From Antitrichia curtipendula (taxonomy: Eukaryota; Streptophyta; Bryopsida; Hypnales; Leucodontaceae): 64,000 nt of DNA. Below, piece after piece: positions 1 to 10,800 of the stretch. Where the stretch lies: positions 51,721,570 to 51,785,569 of the forward strand of contig OX579634.1 of the NCBI GenBank assembly GCA_951230915.1, written 5' to 3'. The position numbers and the translations under genes are program-made. The notes under the pieces were generated by a model. It saw only the letters and a list, made by a program, of their open reading frames with translations, ran no database searches and was not told the origin of the DNA. Every line of letters begins with the position of its first letter. Position 1 is the stretch's first letter.

Positions 1-1107
1 ATCTTTGTTTCTGGTAGTAGTTCCAGATCTTAATTAGCAAAAGTCATTTTTGATTAGCAGTTGTCTGAAAACTTTAGTGCTAGACTGCCAGTGGCTTATC
101 GCTTAACAATGGTCACTCTTATCGCTTAATGTGGTTGCTTGGTTAATTTGGTTATTTTTTTAAAGATCTGGGTGTCTTTTGTTTTGGTTTTGTGATGTTA
201 GTGAATGATCATTGTTATCACACGATGTGCTTGGTTTTAGTTTGATAATGTTATTAAATGACCACTGTATGTTTATCTTAATTTTCTAATGTTATTGAAT
301 GATCTCTTGATTTGAAAATGTTACGGAGAATGGATTTTTGTTATCGCAGGATGTGCACCAATTCTAATAATACTGTCGACTTATCTTGCTATCACTCCAA
401 ATTTTCATCGCCTAGAACTGCACCAAGCCACAAATAGAAATTGCCTAAGATGTACTTGTTGTTTTCCTCTTGATGCCATACAAGTCATAGTTTTCTCATG
501 GTTGGAGCCAATTTTTGCACCAGAAGAATACAGGCGTGCTGCCTAACCTTCACCACTTTCTCGTAAATTGGAGCCCAAATCCAAATTCATTTAAAATGAA
601 AAAAAGAAATACTACTCATGATTCGTCCATGCACAACACAATGTGCACAAAGTGCCTATTGCCGAATTTGGTACCTTAATAAGTTTGCAATCAATTCAGA
701 ATTCCCCGCCCATAACATTCAGAGAGGTTGCCAGACTTTAGTTCAAATCCTCTCCGAAGTCTTCATGCACGAAATTCATCCACACATCATTAATGCAAGC
801 TTCGGGACATGTATAGTGGCAATTCATTTAGAGTGCTCCATTTTTATGCTAATTTTAGAGGATCAGACTTACAAACCAACAAATAATTGTGAAGAAGGAT
901 GGTTTGCTAAAAGTCCAAAGAATTCATTGAATAATATATCAATGCAGTTTAACCATTTGTCACCAAAAACATACTTTGATGGTGTAATGAAAAGATTGCT
1001 TCATAGACATTTGTGGTACTAGAAGATAGAGACATTGTTTTTATATTGAAATGCATTATCCATCATGAATCTTCAAAGAGTATGGAATGATTTGAAGATG
1101 AGAGCTT
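1..1107. other. AT-rich intergenic DNA, no supported gene
   Basis: I see no exon structure, tRNA or recognisable transposon end here. One open frame on the plus strand (618-1,022, 134 codons from an ATG) has no recognisable motif and no splice context, so I do not call it. Confidence 0.5.
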
Positions 1108-1532
1108 GACCGTTCATTGTAAAATGTAAAAATTGTTAGAAACTATAATTTTAGACCTCATTAAGGCATAGTATTATAACTTTTTGTTAAATAATTTTGA
1201 AATAAACAAAGTTGAGAAAACAAACTAAGTTTCATCTCCAAAAATGTGTTTAAGATTTGAAGTCTTTAATCAAAAGTTATGGACAAATTTCAGAGAGGGG
1301 TTGGAAGGGACATTTTTTTTTTGGCATTTTCAAACATCCTCTTTGAAATTTATCCATAACTTTTGATTGAAGTCTTGAAATATCAAACGGTTTTTTGAAG
1401 ATGGAACTTAGGTTGATTTTCCAACTTTCCTTAGGTCAAATTTTTTAAAACAAAGTTATGCTACTATGCCTAACTGAGGTCTGAAATTCTAGTTTTACCA
1501 CAATTTTTACATTTGACTTAACTATGAACCTT
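1108..1532. repeat. Long-hairpin MITE-like inverted repeat
   Basis: The two halves are imperfect inverted copies. The left arm runs from about 1,108 (AATGTAAAAATTG, then AGACCTCATTAAGGCATAGT) and the right arm ends near 1,532, where the same motifs appear in reverse complement (GCCTAACTGAGGTCT, CAATTTTTACATT). Arms are roughly 190 bp, with an AT-rich loop around 1,310-1,325. There is no coding capacity, as expected for a foldback or MITE element. I could not fix the target-site duplication. Confidence 0.65.
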
Positions 1533-1591
1533 TGGGCTCCTTCTATTTCTAATTTACATATCCACATTCTTTGTTTTACCTCCTTCCACCC

Positions 1592-1595
<4 letters not shown>

Positions 1596-1624
<29 letters not shown>
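1596..1624. repeat. (TA)n microsatellite
   Basis: Uninterrupted alternating TA of about 29 bp. Confidence 0.95.
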
Positions 1625-1626
<2 letters not shown>

Positions 1627-2089
1627 CTTTTCTTCTAGTTCGCAGCTAGAAATGTAATTGGCCTTTGAATCAATGCATGGTACTTGTTTGGTTCATTAAT
1701 TTCAGTGAATAGTATGTTGATTTTCTTGAAATTTTTCATATATTGGCACTTACTTTAAGTTGTTGTACACTGTAAGTTACCCAACAGTCTTCACTTCAAT
1801 TCTCTGACACATTTGATGCATGTATACATAGTTATTGATGAGATGTGGAATATACCACACGATTTCATCCTTTAGGGAAGGCAATAGTATCAATTGCTAT
1901 TGAATGTTATGCCTCCCAAATTTTCATCCAAAGGCTTTGACAACAAATTTAAGACACATGCGGATGAAGTGTTAATGAATGATATACTCATATTGTTTTG
2001 TAGTTGAAATTAGATGAAAAGAGCAGATGTGGATGAGAAAACACAAAAATGGATGTCAACCTCGGCAATGAAAGGATCCTTATCTTAAA
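1625..2089. other. AT-rich intergenic DNA
   Basis: Nothing recognisable was seen on either strand. Confidence 0.5.
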
Positions 2090-2310
2090 TTGGTCTATTT
2101 TATTTTGTTTATTATGGTGAAATCTCTTGGACCCATACATCCCTTGGTGGCATTTTTGGCAGCACTGGAAAGTCTTCAATGAAGAGTAGTGCATAGACTT
2201 TGATTTGTGGTGTCCAACTCACGGAAGGAAAGATATTAAAGTTTCAAGTTTTTATGAACTAAAAAGTTTTTATTTTTATTTTTATTTTGGTTATGGCAAT
2301 GGCTCAAGTC
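2090..2310 (+). repeat. Dispersed repeat family B, copy 1
   Basis: About 200 bp that recurs, diverged, at 3,250-3,430 and 54,222-54,405. Shared landmarks in order are GGTGAAATCTCTTGGACC, a GCATAGACTTTG-type block, a CCAACTCACGG block, then AAGATATTAAAGTTT. It looks like a short non-coding interspersed repeat, possibly SINE-like. No clear Pol III box was found. Confidence 0.5.
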
Positions 2311-2327
2311 ACACTAATCCATGCTTC

Positions 2328-3236
2328 CATACTAAAGGACCGTTTGTCTCCTTGGGGGACAATTTGGGTCTACATATGTTCCTTTTGTCTCAATTTATAG
2401 TGAATGTTTTTGAAACTTTTTGAAGATGTGCGATTATGCGAGAACTTTGTGGATATATAATTTTTATTTCTATTGGTGCCCAAGAAAAAAACTTATGGCA
2501 CAATAAGCCAAAAATAGAGGTCGGTGGGTAGCACAAAGACATCATAAAAAGTCAGAATATTTTTTATTTATTTTTTTACTGAAAAATATATTTTTGTCTA
2601 CATTTTGATTTTTGAAGATTTATTTCATTTTATTTGGACTAATGATGAGAACATTATAGACAATCTTAGTATTTCAAGCAATCTAAGCAAAACTTATAAG
2701 ATTAATTTGTGAATGCAAATTTTTCAATTTTTCAAACAAATTTGTTAGACAAAGTTAGGTTTGCTTGCTAAAACAATCGTGTCGCTCGAATTAGTGTATT
2801 TCAATTCCATCTTAGATCTATTAACAATTTAGTTTTCCTTCAATCTTCAACCTTCTTCTACTTAACAATTTTTTAATGATTAAAAATTGAGTTTTTTTGT
2901 TTTCTTAATTTCTTTAGATTTTCAACTCAACTATTCAACATAAAAGTTTAGAAAATTAAAACCATCAATACAAAATAATTCAGCTAAAAAGATTCAAAGC
3001 TAAAAAATCTATTCAAGCAAGTTGAAAAAAACTTGTTTTCTTCACTTTGGATGCAAATATCTTGCTATCTATGTAGTCAAAGTTTGAGAAATTTCTTCCA
3101 TACATTCTTATATTAGTCTTATATAAGATCTTATGGTTAGATATGAAAAAAAATTAACTTAAATTTTTAGCTCTTTACAATAGAAATGGTAGTTTAGAAC
3201 CTTTTTGATGGAAAAAAGGCCTCAGTCTTATAGGGG
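2328..3236 (+). mobile_element. TTAA-flanked non-autonomous element (family A), copy 1
   Basis: About 0.9 kb of AT-rich non-coding DNA. It ends in ATAGGGG followed by TTAA (3,237-3,240). The left end near ACTAAAGGACC (2,331) is degraded. The interior landmarks, a CAATTTGGG block then GGCACAATAAGCC then GGACTAATGATGAGAA, recur in the copies at about 27.9, 33.6 and 51.8 kb, and inverted at 17.1, 20.6 and 45.9 kb. Confidence 0.6.
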
Positions 3237-3249
3237 TTAAAAGTCAGGT

Positions 3250-3430
3250 TGTTTTGTTTGTTATAATAAAATCTACTCAGTGACTTTTTTATTAATATTG
3301 GAAAGCCCTTAACAAGGAGGTGTGCATGGACCTTATTTGGTGGCGTTCTAATTTGCGGACAAAAAGATGTTGAAGTTTGAAGTTTTTATGAACTATAAAA
3401 TTATATACTTTTTATTTTTATTTTTATTGT
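3250..3430 (+). repeat. Dispersed repeat family B, copy 2
   Basis: A diverged copy of the 2,090-2,310 repeat. It shares the GTGCATGGACC block, the CTAATTTGCGGACAAAAAG block and the following GTTTTTATGAACTA run. Confidence 0.45.
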
Positions 3431-4281
3431 ATGAATTAAGTCCAAATTTATCATTTCTAAAAGATTGTTTTGCCATTTGATGAATTTCTTGCTACCTTAG
3501 CAAGGTTGCTAAAGTATGAGTAGGGAGCAACGAGCATTGAGGGTTGAGCATTGAAAATTTTGTGGAGAAATTGTGAAAAACTTCTAAATTTTCACCATAA
3601 GATGCCTAGGTCCATGGTTTATTATAAAAGCATATGGCTATAAATGTGCCTGAAGAGGACGAATAGAGATGAATGGAGTTGGATGATTTTATTTTTTAGT
3701 TGGCTTTGTTGGATGAAATATATTTGTTCATAACACAGGATGAAAAGGAATTTGGATGATTGTTAGATGTTTGGAACTATAAAATTGATTGTTTAAGATA
3801 AATTTCAATTATCAAGTATTTTAAATTCAAGGTTTAGGGTGACTTTTTAGAAACTAAGAACTTCTGCTTATATGGTGTTATGAGACCACTTTAGGAAATT
3901 TAGGATGAAGGTACCATTTATAATTAAAATTTATAATTTTTTTCAAGCATTGTAGAGGTTCACCAAATTTATTTATATGCTAATACCAACATTTACAAAT
4001 TCTAATTACATGTTTTCATTTAAGAGAAGTGGCATGTTGCTGATAGAAAGAAATAGATTCAATCCACAAACATTCCCAATAATTGACCTCTAGAGATAAG
4101 ATGTCTTCTAAAATGGATATTCTTTAGAATGAAGATGACCTTTACCACCACTCTAAAGATCACTAGAATGCAAAATAATATAATAAATTAAATATGATAA
4201 GGTGCAAGAATGTAGTGGCCTTTTTAGTCTCACTACATGACAATAGAAAATCAAGTAACAACAATAGTGTTTAGAACAAGA
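3431..4281. other. AT-rich intergenic DNA
   Basis: No gene was seen. The right edge abuts the 3' end of the decayed minus-strand gene that terminates at 4,282. Confidence 0.5.
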
Positions 4282-4549
4282 TCAATTTGACCCAATACCA
4301 CACATGGGAGAAGAATGATCACTAGCTTCACTACTATCACTGCTTGCAAGCCTTGGTGTCTCGACATCGACTTCAAGGTCTAAAAACTTCTTGATAGCAA
4401 CATTGTATGAACAATGTTTGGCAATAGAAATGGGTGATGGAGCCTCTGCCATAGCTGTTGCCAGAGTCTCGATGTAACATAGTAAACTTTGGGGACTAGG
4501 AGAAGGTGAGAGTACAAGCTGTTGACACTACAACAAAACTAGTGTTTTA

Positions 4550-5220
4550 TGACTGCAAAATATGACTGCAATGAGTCGTAAAATTGAAAAATATGACTGG
4601 CCGCAGAAATCACAGTAGATGACTGCAACATGACTGATATGAGTCATTACCGACGAGTCGCTTCGGACATCAGTCATATTTTTTGGGGGGTATAATTATC
4701 CATAATTAGCCGTATTTTGCCAACAAGGCATATACTTTGACTATCTTTGAGGGCTTGACTTTTTTTGGAGTTGCCCAGGAAAACAAAAATAAATCCTACG
4801 TGGCATGTGATTCCATGTAGTCATTTTTTTGGCTGACGTGGAATATGACTGCGGTCAGTCATATTTTGGCTGACATGGAATATAACTGCAATCAGTCATA
4901 TTTTGGCTGACGTGGCATATGACTGCAGTCAGTCATATTTTGGCTGACGTGGAATATGACTGCGGTTAGTCATATTTTGGTTGACATGGAATATGACTGC
5001 GGTTAGTCATATTTTGGCTAATGTGGCATATAGCTTTGTATAGTTATATTTTTGTAGATGTGGAATATGACTCTTGTGAGTCATATTTTACTAATGTAAA
5101 ATATGACTCTTATGAGTCATATTTTGGTTGATGTGGTAGTTTATATGGATGTCATTGGTAGTTTATGACTAATTGCAGTCATATTTTGAAAAATACAAAG
5201 TCATATTTTGAAAAAGACTC
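4550..5220. repeat. CACTA subterminal repeat array (ATATGACTG units)
   Basis: Roughly a dozen loose copies of a unit of about 40-45 bp containing GGCTGACGTGGAATATGACTG and AGTCATATTTT, in both orientations. Such subterminal motifs bind transposase in CACTA elements (family knowledge). The pairing of TATGACTG with CAGTCATA makes each unit palindromic. Confidence 0.75.
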
Positions 5221-5579
5221 TATGTAATTAAAAATGAATACATATGATTTTAGAGATATACAAGAGATAATCATATTGGAAAAAAAGAATGTAAAAAGGA
5301 AAGCAATTCTCTTCATTGACATTTATTAGTCACCAATGCAAAACATATATACCACAATGAATCATTCACAAAATCCAATAAGGCCTATATTTCTTACAAT
5401 AATGTGAAGATGACTCTATTAGGTTGCAAGTAGCCTCCAATGACTTTGTTTCAACTTTCGGTATCTACATAAACAATTAAAGAAATGGGAGGTTAATTTT
5501 TAGTGAATGAACAACAAAGCTCAACCTTCAAAGGCTTACAACAATACAGAATATGTAGCTCAAGGGTAGGAAAAATAAA

Positions 5580-6232
5580 AATGGTGATAGAGAAAACAAG
5601 AAGAAAAAATAGACAAGTACTAAGAGATAACAACAAGCAAGAGTTAAGATGCAACAAGAAACAAGAAGTAACAACTAAGACACAATAAGAAACAAGAAGC
5701 AACAACTAGGACACAACAAGAAACAAGAAATAACAACTAAGACACAATAAGAAACAATAATTAAGATGCAACAAAAAGCAACAAAAAGCAACAACTAGGA
5801 TACAACAAGAAACAAGAAGCAAAAACTAAGACACAACAAGAAACAACAAGAAACAAGAGTTAAGATGCAACAAAAAAAACCAAGAAACAAGAATTAAAAA
5901 GCAACAAGAAACAAGAAGCAACAACTAAGACACAATAAGAAACAAGAAGCAACAACTAAGACACAATAAGAAACAACAAGAAGCAAGAATTAAAAAGCAA
6001 TAAGAAGAAACAAAAAACAAGAACTAAGAAGAAAAAAGAGTTAAAATGCTAAAGAAAAAAAGAGTTAAGATGCAACAACAAGAAACAAGAAGCATGATTA
6101 AAACTAAGAAGCAACAAGAAAGAAGAATTAAGATGCAACAAAAGACAACAACTAAAAAACAAAAAATAAGAAGCAATAACAAATATGAGCTAAGAGACAA
6201 TAAAAGGCAAAGAAGAAGGGCCAAAAGAAGTG
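5580..6232. repeat. Purine-rich degenerate tandem repeat inside CACTA copy 1
   Basis: A/C/G-rich repetition of AACAAGAAACAAGAAGCAAC-type units with almost no T on the plus strand. The open frames across it on both strands (poly Lys/Gln/Arg or Leu/Val-rich) come from this composition and are not genes. Homologous sequence lies at 8,590-9,170. Confidence 0.8.
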
Positions 6233-6385
6233 GCGGCTAGGGTTTTAAGACCCTAAAAAGTGGCGGCTAGGGGTCCTAAAACCCTAAAAAAATGGCGGCT
6301 AGGGTTTCAAAACCCTAAAAAATGGCGGCTAGGGTTTCAAAACCCTAAAAAAGTGGTGACTAGGTTTCAAAATCTTAAAAAATAG
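6233..6385. repeat. Tandem repeat with paired telomere-like motifs
   Basis: Four to five copies of an approximately 29-32-bp unit, GTGGCGGCTAGGGTTT followed by CAAAACCCTAAAA. Each unit carries TAGGGTTT and its complement AAACCCTA, the plant telo-box. A shorter, more diverged version is at 9,178-9,290. Confidence 0.75.
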
Positions 6386-8167
6386 GTGAATAGGACTTCA
6401 AAATTTTAAACAATAGCTTGTCCAATTTTTTTTTGAATTGCCCTTATTTTTCTTGGGTTGCCCAAAACAAAAAAAATGTCACTACTATAGAAATATGACT
6501 GACAATATGACTTAACATTCCCCAAAAATGTTCCCTATGTTCCTTATGAAGTACTTTGGTGTTTCTAATGGTCGTATAGTGTATACTTGTGAAGTAGAAG
6601 GCCCAAAAATGACTGACAGTCATATTTTGCAGTCATATTTTTCCTCAAGGTGTTGGCCTTCAAGAATATGACTGCAACTAGTCGTCAGTCATCCTCAGTC
6701 ATATTTTTGCAGTCATAAAATACCCGTTTTCTTGTAGTGTGAAGAGGATTGTCTCTACAAGATGCAATGAATAAATAATTAGAAACTTTGAATAAATTTT
6801 GAGATATTGTACAATAAAAATAAATAAAGACATGTCTAAGAGCATCAACCAATTTACTTATAGCAACATCTCTTTCGGGGTCTTGCAAAAGGCTTGACAA
6901 TGTCTTTGTCATCGGAATCATCTAGCACTATAGGGAGAAGACGCTTGATTTTGATGGCGGTAGTAGAAGTAGGAGGGATGTTCAAAGGTTGAAGGAGAGC
7001 TTTGAAAATCTCACTATTACTCTCCAAAGCCACCTAATGACGTCCAATGTTTCGACATGTATAGATAGAGGCCCCTGTTCATTGAAAATAATATTATTAG
7101 TTGCAACAAATATGTTCCATACAATGTAGAAAAAACACGGTTTAATAATAATAAGTTATGGAAGGTACATGTAGATGCATAACAATCCAACACCACATCA
7201 CCAGGTTTTGAAAATGCCTCGGTCAATAGTTGTACAAATAGAAGATTCTTCTCACGAGTATTTCTCTACAGAATACACTAGAAGAAATCCGTGTTTTTTT
7301 TGGTGTCTAAAAACTGGACATCAAATTTTTGGGACATCAAACATAACATTAGGATGCTAGTTTTGACAGTCAATTATATTTTTGGTTGACATGGAATATG
7401 ATTGCGGTCAGTCATATTTTGGCAAATGTGGCATATGACTTTGTACAGTCATATTTTGGAATACGTGGAATATAACTGCAGTTAGTCATATTTTTGGCTG
7501 ACGTAGATATGACTGCGGTCATTCATATTTTAGCAAATGTGGCATATGACTTTGTACAGTCATATTTTTTGTAGATGTGGAATATGACTCTTGTGAGTCA
7601 TATTTTTTGCTAATGTGAAATATGAATCTTATGAGTCATATTTTTGGTTGATGTGGTAGTTTATATGGATGTTATTAATAATTTTATGACTAGTTGCAGT
7701 CATATTTTTGGAAGCACAAAGTCATATTTTAATGTGCATAATTATGAGCATTATGACTAAAGCTAGTTATAGTTTGGTCAATATATATTATGAAATGTAA
7801 TTCAAGCACGTGACATTCTGGATGATTGAGAATCCTATTTTTTTAATTTATGTATGGTCTATGATTGGAGTGACTGAGGTCCAAAGTAGCTTCAATTACA
7901 AACTACAATCTTATTTTCTTTGCATTTTAAATAGACATGATACATTGAAATTATACATCAAAATGATTTAACAATTTAATAAAAGACTTTATGTAGTTAA
8001 AAATGAATACATATGATTTTAGAGATATACTAGAGATAATCATATTGGAGAAAGAATGCAAGAAGGAAAGCAACTCTCTTCATTGACATTTATTAGTTAC
8101 CAATATAAAACATATATACCATAATGAATCATTCACAAAATCCAATAAGGCCTATATTCCTTACAAT

Positions 8168-8399
8168 TACTACAAGAGAAAGGGGTGTTTTAAGTATAGT
8201 CCTAGAGATAACATTTTAAGTAATGACCTTTTTAGGAGATTTTCAGTAAAAATTTACAAGATATTTGTGTCTTTCTAGTAAAATTTTACTAGAAAGACAC
8301 AAATATCTTGTAAATTCTTACTGAAAATCTCCTAAAAAGGTCATTACTTAAAATGTTATCTCTAGGACTATACTTGAAACACCCCTTTCTCTTGTAGTG
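8168..8399. mobile_element. 232-bp hairpin MITE with CACTA-type ends
   Basis: A near-perfect foldback. Each arm is about 110 bp (ACTACAAGAGAAAGGGGTGT left, ACACCCCTTTCTCTTGTAGT right) with a very short loop near 8,282. It is flanked by AAT at 8,165-8,167 and AAT at 8,400-8,402. The homologous position in CACTA copy 1 (around 5,396-5,405, TTACAATAATGTG) is an empty site with a single AAT, which confirms the insertion and its 3-bp duplication. Confidence 0.92.
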
Positions 8400-8589
8400 A
8401 ATAATGTGAAGATGGCTCTATTAGGTTGCAAGTAGCCTTCAATGACTTTGTTTCAACTTTTGATGCCTGCATAAACAATTAAAAAAATGGGAGGTTAATT
8501 TTTAGTGAATGAACAACAAAGCTCAACCTTCAAACGCTTACAACAACACAAAATATGTAGCTCAAGTTTAGGGTAGGAAAAATAAGAAT

Positions 8590-9290
8590 GGTGATGGAGA
8601 AAACAAGAAGAAAAAATAGACAAGTACTAAGAGATAACAACAAGCAAGAGTTAAGATGCAACAAGAAACAAGAAGCAACAACTAAAACACAATAAGAAAC
8701 AAGAAGCAACAACTAGGACACAACAAGAAACAAGAAACAACAACTAAGATACAACAAGAAACAAGAAACAACAACTAAGACACAACAAGAAACAAGAATT
8801 AAGATGCAGCAAAAAGAAACAAAAAGCAACAAAAAGCAACAAAAAGCAACAAAAAGCAACAAAAAGCAACAACTAGGATACAACAAGAAACAGGAAGCAA
8901 CAACTAAGACACAACAAGAAACAACAAGAAGCAAGATTTAAAAAGCAATAAGAAGAAACAAAAAACAAGAACTAAAAAGAAGAAAGAGTTAAAATGCTAG
9001 GTAAAGAAAGAGATTAGATGCGACAACAAGAAACAAGAAGCATGATTAGAACTAAGAAGCAACGAGAAAGAACAATTAAGATGCAACAAAAAACAACAGT
9101 TAAGAAGTAAAAAATAAGAAACAATAACAAATATGAGCTAAGAGACAATAAAAGGCAAGGAAGAAAGGCCAAAAGAAGTGTCGGCTAGGGTTTCAAAACC
9201 CTAAAAATGGCAACTAGGATTTTGAAACCCTAAAAAAATGGTGACTAGGTTTCAAAATCCTAAAAAATAGGTGAGTAAGATTTCAAAATC
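8590..9290. repeat. Purine-rich and telo-box repeat inside CACTA copy 2
   Basis: Paralogous to 5,580-6,385. It includes a run of five AACAAAAAGC units at about 8,818-8,866. Long open frames here are compositional. Confidence 0.75.
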
Positions 9291-10349
9291 CTATTGAAAT
9301 CCTTTGATATCTGTAGTGGCGGCATGGATCATGGCATTATGAACTCCCTTTGGAGTTTGATATTCTAGTAATGTTTTTGTATAGTAAGTTTGCACTGCTA
9401 CATCTGAAACAATTGCAATCTCTTGCTGCACATAAAAAATAGGAATTTTAAATCAATATAAAATGAATTCCACAAATCAAGAAAAAAAATGAGTAAGTTA
9501 TGCAAACATAAGACACTCACCTGATGTAGAAATTGTATGAATACATTTGATGTCAATGGATACCAAGCACCTAGTACTTTTCTGTTCTCGCATTTCTTAT
9601 AATCCTCATTGTTCAAAAGCCCTTTGAACTCTTCCAATTTCAAGTTGCTATAGGTACTCATCTTGTGCAATTGTTGAACCAAGTTGCTCTTGACATCAGA
9701 ATGCTTTGTAGATCTGCAAATGTCAATGGAAATAGAATGTGAGATGAATGAATTTCAATATATAGAATGTTACAACAATAGAAGAAATGGTGATGTACAA
9801 AAAAAATTTATTTAATAAAAAATGGAACTCACCAATTGATGTTGTTTATAGCCTCCAATAGAATGCATGAGCGGCCTTTAATTCCAATAGCATATAATCA
9901 ACATGCACATGCCATGATGGATCATGACGTTGCATCTTGTCAATGTAAGTATACCAAGCTACCATCCCATACAAAAAACATGTGATTTGCTAAATGGGAG
10001 ATGGATGGTTGAGAACTCAACCAAGACTCAAACTGGTCATCCTCTTGTATGCAATGTTCATCCCATGTCTCCACAATCTCAAGAGTCACTAATTTGGAAA
10101 GTCCCTTATCATTTGTTGTTGATACATAACGCACACGATCACCTTGTCAATATCTATGAATAAACTCAGTCCGTGACTCAGCCTCCAAACGTTTCACTTG
10201 ACTCTAAAAGAGAGGACGTATCAACAAAAGCCCAATCATCATGCACAGAGAAATGTCAAATCAGGATCCTGGACCACCATTGTTAAATAGCATACTATTG
10301 ATGACAACATTAGAGGGCTTACACAGCCCAAAGGTAGAATCATAATTTT

Positions 10350-10800
10350 TTTGTAACCGTATAGCCTAAGTTAGTACTCTCAAAGTAAGCTCCAAAACAA
10401 TCCAAAATTATGACCTCGTTAACAAGGTCAAGATGAACAATCCAAAGCCATAATCCAAAAAAAATTGCAATCCTATATCCTAAATTAATATTCTCAAAAT
10501 GAACCCAAAAATAGCCCAAAATGGTGACCTCATTAATGAGGTCAAGTTTAACAGTCCAAAACCATAATCCAAGAAAATTGTAATCCTACATTCTAAGTTA
10601 GTACTCTCAAAATGAATCCAAAAACAACCCAAAATTGTGACCTCGTCAATGAGGTCAAGTTTTACAGCCAAAACTAGAAATTGGAACAAAACATTGAAAT
10701 CATGCATGAAAATGTGTTCCGTCTTAGTGAGCTTCAGAATGGTTCAAAATTGTGACCTTGTTAACGAGGCCAAGTTTTACAGTCCAAACAAGTACAAAAA
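10350..10800. repeat. 114-bp tandem repeat with palindromic core
   Basis: Four successive copies with cores starting at 10,412, 10,526, 10,639 and 10,754 (spacings 114, 113 and 115). Each core is a palindrome of the form TGACCTCRTTAAYGAGGTCA. The first three copies share flanks such as CTAAGTTAGTACTCTCAAA and CCATAATCCAA. The array sits in what appears to be an intron of the decayed minus-strand gene. Confidence 0.85.

Larger units (their letters stand above)
4526..6739. mobile_element. Non-autonomous CACTA element, 2,214 bp
   Basis: The left end reads CACTACAACAAAAC and the right end reads GTTTTCTTGTAGTG, the diagnostic CACTA/En-Spm terminal repeat. TGA at 4,523-4,525 and TGA at 6,740-6,742 form the expected 3-bp target duplication. 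Subterminal arrays of (A)TATGACTGC / GCAGTCATA fill about 4,550-5,220 and 6,480-6,720. The interior is non-coding purine-rich repeat. It interrupts the last exon of the host pseudogene: removing the element and one TGA restores an open reading frame. Confidence 0.9.
7276..9295. mobile_element. Second CACTA-family copy, right end unclear
   Basis: The left end reads CACTAGAAGAAATCCG. From about 7,370 the sequence follows the subterminal array, purine-rich repeat and telo-box repeat of the first copy in the same order and orientation. Similarity stops near 9,290 without a recognisable CACTA right end, so this copy is probably truncated or rearranged. It lies between exon-like pieces of the decayed methyltransferase-like gene, exactly where that gene's central domain is missing. 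It contains a nested MITE (8,168-8,399). Confidence 0.7.

Noticed and set aside
618..1022. 134-codon open frame
   Set aside because: No motif, no exon neighbours, AT-rich composition; most likely chance.
4550..5220. Possible CRISPR-like array of regularly repeated ATATGACTG blocks
   Set aside because: Eukaryotic context, irregular spacing, both orientations, no spacers or associated genes. It is the subterminal repeat of a CACTA transposon.
5493..6240. Overlapping open frames on both strands (Lys/Gln-rich plus, Leu/Val/Cys-rich minus)
   Set aside because: Produced by the purine-rich tandem repeat inside the CACTA element. Frames are open on both strands and no splice or start context fits.
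6233..6385. Interstitial telomeric array
   Set aside because: Only single TTTAGGG-type motifs within a longer unit, in alternating orientation; not a head-to-tail telomere repeat.
7276..9310. Complete second CACTA element ending at TGTAGTG near 9,338
   Set aside because: The TGTAGTG there lacks the rest of the terminal repeat and the flank does not duplicate the left ATA. It lies in sequence that reads as an exon of the decayed gene.
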